DNA of 64,000 bases, taken from the NCBI GenBank assembly GCA_050942825.1, contig JBMNOA010000002.1:6177-70176 (forward strand), in the 5' to 3' direction. A program made the position numbers and the translations under genes. This DNA is from CAYRML01 sp050942825 (GTDB lineage Bacteria; Bacillota; Dehalobacteriia; UBA4068). The notes beneath the pieces were generated by a model. It was not told the origin of the DNA. It searched no databases and was given only the letters and a program-made list of their open reading frames with translations. This document shows, one piece after another, positions 25,054-33,236 of the stretch (within the stretch, counting starts at the first letter, position 1; each line of letters starts with the position of its first letter).

Positions 25054-25899
25054 ATGATAGAAATTAAAAACATTTCTTTTAGTTATGATAAATACCTTGA
25101 TCAAGATAGAGATAAGCAAAAGCTGACGGTAAAAGCTGTCAGTGATTGCAGCTTGCATATCTATCCCGGTGAATGGCTGACTCTTATCGGGGCCAATGGC
25201 TCCGGTAAAAGCACCTTAGCCAAGCACCTCAATGGCCTTTTATTGCCTAGTAAAGGTCAGGTTTTGGTTGATGGTTGGGATACCAGGGACCAAGAGCATA
25301 TTTATGACATCAGACAAAAGGTAGCTTTTGTTTTTCAAAACCCCGATAATCAGATAGTTGCCAACAGCGTAGAAGAAGATATTGCTTTTGGCCCGGAAAA
25401 TCTGGGACTTGACTCTGATGAGATTAACAGACGCATAGAAAAGGCCTTGGATATTACAGGATTGCGCGAAGTAAGAAGCAAAGAACCATATCTTCTTTCC
25501 GGTGGCGAAAAGCAGCGACTGGCGATAGCTGGGGCCTTGGCTATGTCTTCTCGCTACCTGGTTCTGGATGAACCGACATCAATGCTCGATCCACAAATGC
25601 GCAGGCAAGTGATTTCTACTTTGCAATACCTCCATCGAGAGATAGGTATGGCGATCATTTATATTACTAATATTATGGAGGAAGCCCTATTAGCCGAGAG
25701 GGTAGTCATTATGCAGGATGGTATGATTGCAGCCCAAGGAAATGTCAAAGAGATTTTTTCTCAGGAGCGGAGCATGGCGGGCTGGGGGTTGGCTTTACCT
25801 CCTATTTGCCGTTTGTCGTCCATGCTGGCAGATGCCGGCTATGAACAGGTGAGGGGAGCTGCCACCATAGATGAAATTATGGAGGTTTTATGCACATAA
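25054..25899 (+). CDS. ecfA1: ECF transporter ATPase A1 with altered H-loop
   Basis: One of the two ATPases of an energy-coupling-factor vitamin/metal transporter. The 281-residue protein has Walker A GANGSGKST at 46-54, Q-loop FQNPDNQ, signature LSGGEKQR from 148, and Walker B YLVLDEPTS with E173. The H-loop reads ITNIMEEA, so asparagine 206 replaces the usual histidine (ITH). The start is ATG 25054; the extended frame from 25027 lies in the terminator T-run. Its last 10 bases overlap ecfA2. The substrate depends on S proteins encoded elsewhere. Confidence 0.93.
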   Translation: MIEIKNISFSYDKYLDQDRDKQKLTVKAVSDCSLHIYPGEWLTLIGANGSGKSTLAKHLNGLLLPSKGQVLVDGWDTRDQEHIYDIRQKVAFVFQNPDNQIVANSVEEDIAFGPENLGLDSDEINRRIEKALDITGLREVRSKEPYLLSGGEKQRLAIAGALAMSSRYLVLDEPTSMLDPQMRRQVISTLQYLHREIGMAIIYITNIMEEALLAERVVIMQDGMIAAQGNVKEIFSQERSMAGWGLALPPICRLSSMLADAGYEQVRGAATIDEIMEVLCT

Positions 25900-26747
25900 G
25901 ACTTGATAATGTCAGTTATATGTATAAAGAACATACTCCTTTTGCCACGCCCGCTTTACAGGGTATAAACCTTTATATTCCTGAGGGAGAGTTTGTAGTG
26001 GTGGTAGGCCATAGTGGTTCGGGAAAAAGCACTTTGGCACAAGTGATCAGCGGTCTCTTGTCACCGCAAGAGGGTATAGTGACAGTTGATGGTAAAAAAG
26101 CCAATAAAGATGAGATTTTTTATCAGGTGGGATTAGTGTTCCAATATCCTGAGCAACAGTTTTTTGCCGATACCGTGAAAGAAGAAGTTGGTTTTGCCGC
26201 CAAAAATAAAGGTCTGTCCCAGGAAAAGGTAGATAAAATCATTATTGATGTTTTGCAGAAAGTGGGTCTTGATCCGTCATCATTTTTAGAGCGTTCGCCT
26301 TTTGCTCTATCCGGCGGAGAAAAGCGAAAGGTGGCTTTGGCCAGTATTTTAGCTATGGAGCCGCAGATTTTTATTTTTGATGAGCCCACCGCCGGTTTGG
26401 ATGAAAAGGGTAGAGCCTGGATCATGGATTTGATCCGCGCTGAGCATAGAGCAGGCAAGACTGTGATTTGGATTTCTCACAGTATGGAAGAGGCCGCTGC
26501 TTTAGCTCAAAGGGTAGTAGTGATGAATAAAGGTAGTATTGTGTTGGACGGTAAACCTCAGGAGGTCTTTGCCGATGAGGAAAAATTATTTGCTATAGGT
26601 TTAGAACTTACCCCCGCGGCCGATTTATTGAGAAGATTAAAAAAAAGGAATTTTCCTGTGCTAGCCCATGGACTAACCATAGAGGAGGCTTTTGCAGAAA
26701 TAAGAGCTGTTTTATGGCCGGAGAGTGATGACGATGATAGTAAATAG
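25890..26747 (+). CDS. ecfA2: ECF transporter ATPase A2
   Basis: The partner ATPase, 285 residues. Walker A is GHSGSGKST at 40-48, the Q-loop is FQYPEQQFFADTV, the signature is LSGGEKRK, Walker B is FIFDEPTAGLD, and the H-loop is normal (WISHSMEEA). GGAGG lies within the end of ecfA1, and the two genes overlap by 10 bases, so they are translated together. EcfA1 and EcfA2 form a heterodimer in this family. The altered H-loop of A1 suggests the two ATP sites may be unequal here. Confidence 0.95.
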   Translation: MHIRLDNVSYMYKEHTPFATPALQGINLYIPEGEFVVVVGHSGSGKSTLAQVISGLLSPQEGIVTVDGKKANKDEIFYQVGLVFQYPEQQFFADTVKEEVGFAAKNKGLSQEKVDKIIIDVLQKVGLDPSSFLERSPFALSGGEKRKVALASILAMEPQIFIFDEPTAGLDEKGRAWIMDLIRAEHRAGKTVIWISHSMEEAAALAQRVVVMNKGSIVLDGKPQEVFADEEKLFAIGLELTPAADLLRRLKKRNFPVLAHGLTIEEAFAEIRAVLWPESDDDDSK

Positions 26748-27540
26748 ATTACTAATAGGTCAATATTATGCTCTCGATTCCTTAGCCCATCGCTTAGATG
26801 CCAGGGCCAAACTATTAGCCGTGCTTATTTATATGATCGCCCTTTTTACAGCACAGCAATGGATATCTTATTTATTATTGGCAGCGATATTTTTTTTAGC
26901 TTTGATTATTAGCCGTATACCTTTTCTATTTTTATGGCGAGGTATGTGGATGATTATATTATTTATTGTTATCAGTATGTTTTTTAATTTTTTCATGGTG
27001 CCCGGAGAAGTAATTGCCAGTTTTGGTATTTTTCAATTAACGGAAGAGGGCCTGACCAAAGGTCTTCTGATAGGTTCACGTTTACTGCTTTTGGTGCTTT
27101 TTGCTTCTTTATTGACTCTTTGCACCACACCCCTGGATCTGACAGATGGCATGGAAAGGCTATTGTCCCCGCTGATTAGATTAGGAGCCCCAATTCATGA
27201 ATTGGCTATGATCATATCAATCGCTTTACGCTTTATACCCACTATTTTGCAAGAATTTGACCGTATCATACTGGCGCAAAGGGCCAGAGGTGCCAGATTT
27301 TCCGGTTTAGGCCTCATAAAAAAGGCCCAGCAAATGATGCCTCTATTGATACCTCTTTTTATCAGCTCTTTTCGGCGTGCTGAGGACTTGGCTTGGGCCA
27401 TGGAGGCCCGTTGTTATCGAGGAGGCAGGGGCCGCAGCCGCTGGCGCCAAAGCCAATGGAAGCCTCGTGATACTGTTACTTTGCTGATTTTTGTCTTTAT
27501 ACTTTTATTAGTAATATATCTTCGTGTAAAAGGGTTATGA
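26734..27540 (+). CDS. ecfT: ECF transporter transmembrane coupling protein T
   Basis: The membrane scaffold that couples the ATPases to substrate-binding S proteins. About 268 residues, with hydrophobic segments near residues 25-60, 65-90 and 105-125 and a last one at the C-terminus. The two coupling-helix motifs with the Ala-x-Arg signature are visible in RARGARFSG and AMEARCYRGG. The start is ATG 26734 or 26728, both overlapping the end of ecfA2. truA follows one base after the stop. Confidence 0.93.
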   Translation: MIVNRLLIGQYYALDSLAHRLDARAKLLAVLIYMIALFTAQQWISYLLLAAIFFLALIISRIPFLFLWRGMWMIILFIVISMFFNFFMVPGEVIASFGIFQLTEEGLTKGLLIGSRLLLLVLFASLLTLCTTPLDLTDGMERLLSPLIRLGAPIHELAMIISIALRFIPTILQEFDRIILAQRARGARFSGLGLIKKAQQMMPLLIPLFISSFRRAEDLAWAMEARCYRGGRGRSRWRQSQWKPRDTVTLLIFVFILLLVIYLRVKGL

Positions 27541-27541
27541 T

Positions 27542-28312
27542 ATGCGCAATATAAAACTTACAATCCAATATGATGGAGCAGCTTATATCGGTTGGCAAGC
27601 CCAGCCGCAATTTCATGGTAAAAGTATTCAGCAAACAGTGGAATCCGCGCTAAAAAAGGTGCTTTTGCAGCCTGTGACTATTTACGGAGCGAGCAGAACT
27701 GATGCAGGTGTAAGTTCTTTGGGACAGGTTGCTAATTTTCATACTGATAATATCATTCCTCTGACAGGTCTTTTGAAGGCATTGAATCATGCTTTGCCCA
27801 ATGATATCAGAATTTCTGAGGCAAAAGAAGTATCTGAGGATTTTCATGCCCGTTATAGCGCTTGCGGTAAAACTTATTGTTATACAATAGACCGCTGCAA
27901 GGACATCAATGTTTTTCGTGGGCATTGGGCTTGGCAGATCGCACAAGAGTTGGATATAGAGGCTATGCAAGAGGCAGCGCGTTATTTTATCGGAGAACAT
28001 GATTTCAGCCAATTTTGCGCCGCGGGCGGCTCCGCCAAAAGCCATATCAGGCGTATTGACAACATTGTGGTGGACCACAGCAGTTATTTTACTGAGCTGC
28101 CTTGGAAGGGTATGCACGACCCTTTGGTGATAGAGATTTCCGGCAATGGCTTTTTATACAAAATGGTTCGTTTTATTACTGCTCGTTTAGTGGCTGTGGG
28201 TCTGGGCAGATACCAGGCTGAGGATATGAGGCAATTCATCGAAAACAACCTAACCGAGCCCATAAAACCAGCACCTGCTCATGGTCTGATTTTATGGCAA
28301 GTAAAATATTAA
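27542..28312 (+). CDS. truA: tRNA pseudouridine synthase A
   Basis: TruA makes pseudouridine at positions 38-40 of the tRNA anticodon arm. The 256-residue protein has the catalytic aspartate D54 in YGASRTDAGVSSLGQV and the conserved GNGFLYKMVRFITARL. The order ecfA1-ecfA2-ecfT-truA-rplM-rpsI is the same in many Firmicutes. It starts one base after the ecfT stop, so coupling is likely. Confidence 0.96.
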   Translation: MRNIKLTIQYDGAAYIGWQAQPQFHGKSIQQTVESALKKVLLQPVTIYGASRTDAGVSSLGQVANFHTDNIIPLTGLLKALNHALPNDIRISEAKEVSEDFHARYSACGKTYCYTIDRCKDINVFRGHWAWQIAQELDIEAMQEAARYFIGEHDFSQFCAAGGSAKSHIRRIDNIVVDHSSYFTELPWKGMHDPLVIEISGNGFLYKMVRFITARLVAVGLGRYQAEDMRQFIENNLTEPIKPAPAHGLILWQVKY

Positions 28313-28354
28313 CTGCATTTGTTTAAAAATTAATGATTTATAAGCTATACTGCC

Positions 28355-28383
28355 TTGACATACAAGCTTGACCTGTATATAAT
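28355..28383 (+). promoter_or_regulatory. Full-consensus sigma-A promoter for rplM-rpsI
   Basis: TTGACA at 28355-28360 and TATAAT at 28378-28383 are separated by exactly 17 bases. Both hexamers match consensus. Transcription would start near 28390, giving a leader of roughly 90 bases before rplM. Confidence 0.9.
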
Positions 28384-28391
28384 ATTTAGGT

Positions 28392-28435
28392 AATGCCTTT
28401 CGACTTCTGCCCCGTTGGCGAAAGGCTTGGCATGA
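28392..28435 (+). promoter_or_regulatory. Leader hairpin before rplM, L13-leader-like
   Basis: GCCTTTCG at 28395-28402 pairs exactly with CGAAAGGC at 28419-28426, and flanking ATGCC/GGCAT can pair as an alternative. It starts right after the predicted transcription start. A structured L13 leader before rplM is known in Bacillus-type bacteria; I assign similarity by place and shape only. Confidence 0.6.
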
Positions 28436-28477
28436 TTTTAAAAATGGTTTTCTTATGATTTTAAGGAGGGAAATAAT

Positions 28478-28906
28478 TTGGGTACTTATATGGCAAAGCC
28501 TGCTGATATCCAAAGAGCTTGGTATATACTTGATGCTGCCGGCAGACCATTGGGCCGTTTGGCAACTGAAGCAGCTCGTTTGTTGCGCGGTAAGCATAAA
28601 CCGATTTTTACACCGCATATTGATACCGGTGATTTTGTTATTATCATTAATGCCGATAAAGCTGTTCTTACCGGCAATAAACTCGTGCAAAAGAAATTAT
28701 ACCGCCATTCCGGTTATCCGGGCGGATTAAAAGAAACTTCTTATAAAGATTTAATGGCACAAAGACCTATCTTGGCCGTGGAAAAAGCTGTCAAAGGTAT
28801 GCTTCCTCATAATCGTTTGGGCAGAGCATCCGCTAAAAAGCTCAAAGTCTATGCAGGTGATATGCATCCGCATGAAGCACAAAAGCCGCAACTATGGCAG
28901 TTTTAG
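28478..28906 (+). CDS. rplM: 50S ribosomal protein L13
   Basis: L13 is an early 50S assembly protein. The 142-residue product starts with TTG (GTYMAKPADIQRAWYILDA after the initiator) and contains HKPIFTPHIDTGDFVIIINA. TTG 28478 lies 7 bases after AAGGAGGG and matches homologues that begin four residues before MAKP; the ATG at 28490 is too far. It is co-transcribed with rpsI. Confidence 0.97.
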   Translation: MGTYMAKPADIQRAWYILDAAGRPLGRLATEAARLLRGKHKPIFTPHIDTGDFVIIINADKAVLTGNKLVQKKLYRHSGYPGGLKETSYKDLMAQRPILAVEKAVKGMLPHNRLGRASAKKLKVYAGDMHPHEAQKPQLWQF

Positions 28907-28927
28907 TTGAAGGGAGGATTATCTAAA

Positions 28928-29323
28928 GTGGCTGATCAATTAAAATATTATGGTACCGGTCGCCGTAAAAATGCTATCGCTAAAGTTTGGCTGGTAGCCG
29001 GCAACGGTAATATAACAATCAATAAAAGAGAACTTGGTGAATATTTCGGTAAAAAAACTTTGGAAATGATCGTAAAACAACCTTTGGAACTGACTTCTGC
29101 TTTAAGCAAATATGATGTTATCGCTTCCGTCAAAGGTGGTGGCACTACTGGTCAAGCCGGTGCAGTACGTCACGGTATTGCCAGAGCTCTTTGTTTAGTA
29201 GATGAAGGGTTGCGTCCGGCGCTCAAATCTGCCGGGTTTATCACTCGTGACCCGAGAATGAAAGAAAGACGCAAATACGGTTTGAAAAAAGCCCGCAAAG
29301 CCAGCCAATTCTCCAAACGTTAA
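28928..29323 (+). CDS. rpsI: 30S ribosomal protein S9
   Basis: S9 has a long C-terminal tail that reaches P-site tRNA. From GTG 28928 the protein is 131 residues, reading ADQLKYYGTGRRKNAIAKV, and ends in KARKASQFSKR, the usual tail. An upstream TTG at 28907 would include the ribosome site GGGAGG and is rejected. A terminator follows. Confidence 0.97.
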   Translation: MADQLKYYGTGRRKNAIAKVWLVAGNGNITINKRELGEYFGKKTLEMIVKQPLELTSALSKYDVIASVKGGGTTGQAGAVRHGIARALCLVDEGLRPALKSAGFITRDPRMKERRKYGLKKARKASQFSKR

Positions 29324-29350
29324 TATGTTACTTGCTTTTCCGTATTATAT

Positions 29351-29386
29351 AAGGCTGTTATGGATTTTGCCATAACAGCCTTTTTT
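29351..29386 (+). terminator. Intrinsic terminator after rpsI
   Basis: A perfect 13-bp stem (29351-29363 with 29370-29382) with a six-base loop runs directly into a T-run. It separates rplM-rpsI from the molybdenum-cofactor genes. Confidence 0.95.
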
Positions 29387-29632
29387 AGCTTATTGTCTAT
29401 CCTAGAAATTTCCTCGCATATGATAGTAAAAATGGCCCAATATTATTGGGTGAGCCATAATTATCAGTTGGTTTATCAATGCTAAAAAATAATAACGAAA
29501 AGTAGAATATTGCCAAAAGAGAGTACTTTTGTTTTGTTTGAGGGCAGGATTAATATTATTTAAGTAGAAACTATCTTATAAGTTGTATTTTGTTAAAATG
29601 CAGGGCTTATAACCTTTAGTTAAGGAGAAATT
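29387..29632 (+). other. Intergenic region before mobB
   Basis: About 246 AT-rich bases without a supportable gene. A short palindrome (CCCAATA T TATTGGG near 29436-29450) lies within an outer ATGGC/GCCAT pair. An extended -10 (TGT TAAAAT at 29591-29599) could serve mobB, but no convincing -35 is present. I looked for a molybdenum-cofactor riboswitch pattern and could not recognise one. Confidence 0.4.
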
Positions 29633-30148
29633 ATGTCTGTTCCTATGATCAGTATTATAGCCGGTCATGCCGATTGCGGCAAGACGACTATTATCGAAGG
29701 TATCTTATCCGTTCTTGACAGACGGGGATTTAAGGTAGCGGTAATCAAGCATGGTCGCCATTTATCTCTGCCGACAGGCAATAAGGATACTAATCGGCAT
29801 AATCGGGCCGGTGCCCAGGTTTCTTTGCTCATTACTCCTGAAGGTTGGTTGGCGCAGGGATTTCCCGAGCAGGAGCCATCTTTAGAACAAATGTCTGCTT
29901 TTTTAGAGGCTTATGATAAGTGGGATATAATTTTAGTCGAGGGATATAAAAGAGGTTATCAGGACAAAATAGAGATTTCCATAGATCCTCAGGCAGAATT
30001 GTTTTTGCCTCCTAAGGAAGCAGTCGCTTATATAATTAAAGATTTTGATGAGAAAAAAAGACAACTTATCGGAAATAAGCCTGTTTTTAGTCCTGATGAT
30101 GTTGAGAGCATCGCAGATTTTATCTGCAGCTACTATCATTTGACATGA
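29633..30148 (+). CDS. mobB: Molybdopterin-guanine dinucleotide biosynthesis protein MobB
   Basis: A P-loop GTPase that assists MobA in making the guanine-dinucleotide form of molybdenum cofactor. The 171-residue product has GHADCGKTT at residues 11-19, VAVIKHGRH, and NKDTNRHNRAGA, the family pattern GKDTxRxxxAGA with one change. ILVEGYKRG is the conserved late motif. AAGGAG precedes the ATG. With moaC and the MOSC-MogA gene it forms a partial cofactor cluster; moaA, moaE and moeA are not in the window. Confidence 0.9.
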   Translation: MSVPMISIIAGHADCGKTTIIEGILSVLDRRGFKVAVIKHGRHLSLPTGNKDTNRHNRAGAQVSLLITPEGWLAQGFPEQEPSLEQMSAFLEAYDKWDIILVEGYKRGYQDKIEISIDPQAELFLPPKEAVAYIIKDFDEKKRQLIGNKPVFSPDDVESIADFICSYYHLT

Positions 30149-30172
30149 TAATAATTATTCGGAGGTTGATTT

Positions 30173-30685
30173 ATGAGCATGAGCAAGGAACAAGAGCTGA
30201 CTCATATTGATGAGAATGGCCGAGCCAGAATGGTTGATGTATCAGCTAAGGCGGATACGGAGCGTTTGGCTATTGCACGCGGTTGGGTGAAAATGGCTCC
30301 CGAAACATTAGCTTTGATTAAGCAAAAGGGTTTTAAAAAAGGTGATGTTTTAGCTGTGGCCCAGGTAGCCGGCATTATGGCTGCTAAAAAAACTTCTGAT
30401 ATAATACCGATGTGTCATCCTTTGATGCTCACAGGAATAGAAATGAATTTTTTAATAAATGAAGAGGACCACTCGGTAGAGATAGAGGCCGCTGTAAAAA
30501 ACAACGGTAAAACAGGTGTTGAAATAGAGGCCCTGACTGCTGTCTCTGTAGCAGGGCTAACTATATATGATATGTGTAAAGCTGTGGACAGAGGTATGGT
30601 GATAGGTGATATTCGCCTAATCAGTAAAAGCGGCGGCAAAAGCGGTACTTTTACCAGACAAGGAGAAAAGCAATGGAAAAAATAA
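30173..30685 (+). CDS. moaC: Cyclic pyranopterin monophosphate synthase MoaC
   Basis: MoaC, working after MoaA, forms cyclic pyranopterin monophosphate, the first stable intermediate of molybdenum cofactor. The 170-residue protein has MVDVSAKADTERLAIARGWV, KKTSDIIPMCHPLMLTGI and GVEIEALTAVSVAGLTIYDM, together diagnostic. CGGAGG lies 7 bases before the ATG. The end overlaps the next gene by 13 bases. Confidence 0.96.
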   Translation: MSMSKEQELTHIDENGRARMVDVSAKADTERLAIARGWVKMAPETLALIKQKGFKKGDVLAVAQVAGIMAAKKTSDIIPMCHPLMLTGIEMNFLINEEDHSVEIEAAVKNNGKTGVEIEALTAVSVAGLTIYDMCKAVDRGMVIGDIRLISKSGGKSGTFTRQGEKQWKK

Positions 30686-31647
30686 GTACTAAAGAGATAA
30701 AAAAAGGCTCTGTGATAGGGCAAATTGCTGCCGTATGTATCAGCGAAAATAAAGGTATGCGTAAGAAAGATGTTGGCTCCGGTGTATTAATACAGGAGTG
30801 GGGTATTCAGGGTGATGCACATGGTGGAAAATGGCACCGTCAGGTCAGTCTTTTGGCTCAGGAAAGTATCGATAAAATGATTGCCAAAGGTCTGGATGTC
30901 GGTACCGGAGATTTTGCCGAAAATATTACTACCAAAGGAATAGAATTATATACCCTTCCCATCGGTACGCGCTTATGGCTAGGTGATGAATGTTTGACGC
31001 AAGTAACACAGATAGGTAAAGAATGCCATAATCGCTGTGCCATTTATGAACAGGCCGGTGATTGCGTGATGCCCAGAGAAGGTATTTTCGTGCGGGTTAT
31101 TACAGGTGGCGAGATCCAAAATGGCCAGCCTATCAGGGACGCTAATGATATTATTACTTTTGCCATAATTATCGCCAGCGATAAAGGCTCTCTGGGACTA
31201 AGAGAAGATAAAAGCGGTCCTGCCATAAGAGAAATGATGGTTGATAAAAGAGCAGTAGAGATAGATTGTAGAATAATCAGCGATGACCGGAAAAAATTGG
31301 CCGCTGCCATGCGTGATTTAGCCGATAATTATACCGTCGATGTGATTTTTGTCAGTGGCGGTACCGGTTTTTCGCCCAGAGATAATACACCTGAGGCTAC
31401 ACTTGATATTATTGATAAGCAAGTGCCTGGTATACCGGAAGTCATGCGTGCCATAAGTATGGAAATTACTCCTAAAGCTATGCTTTCCAGAGCGGTGGCG
31501 GGCATTCGGGGCCAAACTCTGATTATAAATCTGCCTGGCAGTCCTAAAGCTGTTAAAGAATGTTTACAAGCAATTTGGCCTGCCTTACCGCATGGTGTAG
31601 CTATTTTGAGAGGTATCAGCGGTGAATGTGCTTCAGTATCTAAATAA
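30673..31647 (+). CDS. MOSC domain-MogA/MoaB fusion protein
   Basis: A 324-residue fusion. Residues 1 to about 150 are a MOSC domain (GIQGDAHGGKWHRQVSLLA and IGKECHNRCAIY, with the sulfur-carrying cysteine candidate). Residues from about 158 are a MogA/MoaB domain that adenylates molybdopterin (VSGGTGFSPRDNTPEATLD, NLPGSPKAVKECLQ). I recall this fusion from other anaerobic Clostridia. It may pass a molybdenum or sulfur intermediate between domains; that is inference. It overlaps moaC by 13 bases, so the two are coupled. Confidence 0.92.
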   Translation: MEKISTKEIKKGSVIGQIAAVCISENKGMRKKDVGSGVLIQEWGIQGDAHGGKWHRQVSLLAQESIDKMIAKGLDVGTGDFAENITTKGIELYTLPIGTRLWLGDECLTQVTQIGKECHNRCAIYEQAGDCVMPREGIFVRVITGGEIQNGQPIRDANDIITFAIIIASDKGSLGLREDKSGPAIREMMVDKRAVEIDCRIISDDRKKLAAAMRDLADNYTVDVIFVSGGTGFSPRDNTPEATLDIIDKQVPGIPEVMRAISMEITPKAMLSRAVAGIRGQTLIINLPGSPKAVKECLQAIWPALPHGVAILRGISGECASVSK

Positions 31648-31710
31648 AATTTAGATGCTCCTATTCTAAACACCTCATCTACAGCATAATTTATGGCGGG
31701 GGTGAGGCCT

Positions 31711-32430
31711 TTGCGCATAAATTATTGGGGTGTTTTCCAACTAAAATGGTTACCTATTATAATCATAACCGCGCTGGCAGTATGTGCATTGTTGTGGTGG
31801 CGTTTTCCCGGAGCGGAAGTTTATTCCTCCAAGCCTGTGATCTCTTGGGCTTTAGCGGGTAAGACTATCTTTATCGATCCCGGCCATGGAGGTAAAGATC
31901 CCGGTGTAATCAGCAAAAATGGATTATTAGAAAAGGATATCAACCTAGCTATTTCACGCTCTTTAGCTGAAATATTACGTCAGTCCGGAGCAACAGTGGT
32001 ATTAAGCAGGGAAAACGATGTTATAGTAGATGAAACTAAAAGAGCCGACCTAGACAGGCGGCTGCAATTAATGACGGATACTAATTCAGCTGTATGCATA
32101 AGTATACATGGAAATTCTTTCCCAAAAAAAACACATGTTTATGGAGCTCAAGTTTTTTATAACAAAAGTGATGAAAAAGGTAGGCAATTGGCAGAAAGTA
32201 TCCAATCCGAAGTTTCTATTATCAGCCAAAGCAATAGGAAGGCTTTGGCACATCCGGATGCCTATATTTTACAACACAATTCTATACCTATTGCCTTAGT
32301 AGAGGTAGGCTTTTTTTCCAATGATCGAGAGGAGGCTCTGTTGCAGGACAAAGATTATCAATGGCAATTAGCCTGGGGGATTTATAGTGGTATTGTTAAA
32401 TATTTTATCACCGTAGATTGCGAGAATTAA
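31711..32430 (+). CDS. cwlD: N-acetylmuramoyl-L-alanine amidase CwlD
   Basis: A zinc amidase that in spore-formers helps make muramic-lactam in the spore cortex. The 239-residue protein has an N-terminal membrane anchor at about residues 14-30, then an amidase_3 domain with zinc ligands H59 (DPGHGGKDPG), E74 and H133 (SIHGNSF) and the catalytic E198 in VEVGFFSN. TTG 31711 follows GGGGGTGAGG; the ATG at 31693 would precede the ribosome site. It hints that the organism is or was a spore-former. Confidence 0.9.
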   Translation: MRINYWGVFQLKWLPIIIITALAVCALLWWRFPGAEVYSSKPVISWALAGKTIFIDPGHGGKDPGVISKNGLLEKDINLAISRSLAEILRQSGATVVLSRENDVIVDETKRADLDRRLQLMTDTNSAVCISIHGNSFPKKTHVYGAQVFYNKSDEKGRQLAESIQSEVSIISQSNRKALAHPDAYILQHNSIPIALVEVGFFSNDREEALLQDKDYQWQLAWGIYSGIVKYFITVDCEN

Positions 32431-32454
32431 ATATTTATTGAAGGAGATAGTTTT

Positions 32455-32949
32455 ATGACTAGAGAGAGAATACAGACCTATTGGGGACCAGTAGACTGTG
32501 TTTGGGATAAAAGAGGTATACTTGCTTTGGGTACTCCCGATCATAGTTTGCCTGCTCCCAGAAGTGAGATCTCTGAATTTGGATATTTATTGGAAAAAGA
32601 ATTGGCCGCCTATCTTTCAGGCGCTTTGACCCACCTAACATTGCCTTTTGTTATACCTGATCATCCGCAATTTTTTAGCAAAGTATGGCATGCCGTAACT
32701 ACCATTCCTTATGGAGAGCTTAGATCTTATAGCCAGATCGCAGAGATGATCGGCAAACCGCGTGCCCAAAGAGCAGTTGGCCTTGCTTTGGCTCATAATC
32801 CCATTGCAATTTATATTCCCTGCCATCGAGTAATCGGTAAGGATGGTGATTTAGGACATCACCGTGACAAAATCAGCCAGGAGATGCTGGAGCTGAAACG
32901 GAGGCTTTTGATTTTAGAGGGCAGCATTATAAGTCCTATCAAGGACTAA
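32455..32949 (+). CDS. ogt: Methylated-DNA-protein-cysteine methyltransferase
   Basis: A suicide repair protein that removes alkyl groups from O6-alkylguanine in DNA. The 164-residue product has the active site IPCHRVIG with acceptor cysteine C123, the preceding AHNP, and the helix-turn-helix region YGELRSYSQIAEMIGKPRAQRAVG. AAGGAG is near the ATG. Its stop overlaps by a few bases the stop of a small gene on the opposite strand. Confidence 0.95.
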   Translation: MTRERIQTYWGPVDCVWDKRGILALGTPDHSLPAPRSEISEFGYLLEKELAAYLSGALTHLTLPFVIPDHPQFFSKVWHAVTTIPYGELRSYSQIAEMIGKPRAQRAVGLALAHNPIAIYIPCHRVIGKDGDLGHHRDKISQEMLELKRRLLILEGSIISPIKD

Positions 32950-33080
32950 AGCTGATTGTACCAATTTTGATAACAGGGACAATCTTTGCAAGCTTGTGGC
33001 CCTTCAATGAGGCCCTTTTCATTAATACACTCGCCATTTCCAAAAGTATATGGGCAATCGCAAACCATTTGATAATTCAT
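32946..33080 (-). CDS. Small cysteine-rich protein, 44 residues, unknown function
   Basis: Read on the minus strand from ATG at 33080-33078, with AAGGAG six bases upstream. The start is MNYQMVCDCPYTFGNGEC, and later comes CKDCPCYQNWYNQL. Six cysteines (C7, C9, C18, C31, C34, C36) in 44 residues, as CxC...C...CxxCxC, suggest a metal or Fe-S site, or disulfides. I do not recognise the family. It converges with ogt and its stop overlaps the ogt stop. The good ribosome site and cysteine spacing support a real gene, but conservation is untested. Confidence 0.6.
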   Translation of the reverse strand: MNYQMVCDCPYTFGNGECINEKGLIEGPQACKDCPCYQNWYNQL

Positions 33081-33133
33081 GATGATCTCCTTTTTATTGA
33101 ATCAAATATATAAAATATTGTGCCTGAAAAATA

Positions 33134-33149
33134 TTTATGTATACATAAA
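33134..33149. repeat. 16-bp perfect palindrome upstream of argC
   Basis: TTTATGTATACATAAA is a perfect palindrome about 25 bases upstream of the argC -35 box. It lies between the divergent small cysteine-rich gene and argC. It could be a regulator site for either gene. It does not fit the ARG-box pattern well. Confidence 0.6.
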
Positions 33150-33173
33150 ATAATATTTATTACAAAGAAAATG

Positions 33174-33202
33174 TTGCATTATTATTCATTATGTTGTATA
33201 AT
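33174..33202 (+). promoter_or_regulatory. argC promoter overlapped by an ARG-box-like site
   Basis: TTGCAT at 33174-33179, a 17-base spacer and TATAAT at 33197-33202 form a promoter. On the minus strand, 33190-33174 reads AATGAATAATAATGCAA, close to the Bacillus-type ARG box (ATGAATAAAAATKCAA). ArgR bound there would block RNA polymerase, fitting arginine repression of the cluster. The match is by eye. Confidence 0.65.
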
Positions 33203-33236
33203 AGTTTTTATTCTTAGTAAAATGAGGTGCAAATTA

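Noticed and set aside
29387..29632. Molybdenum-cofactor riboswitch before mobB
   Set aside because: The gap is AT-rich with only a short palindrome; I could not find the expected multi-stem core.
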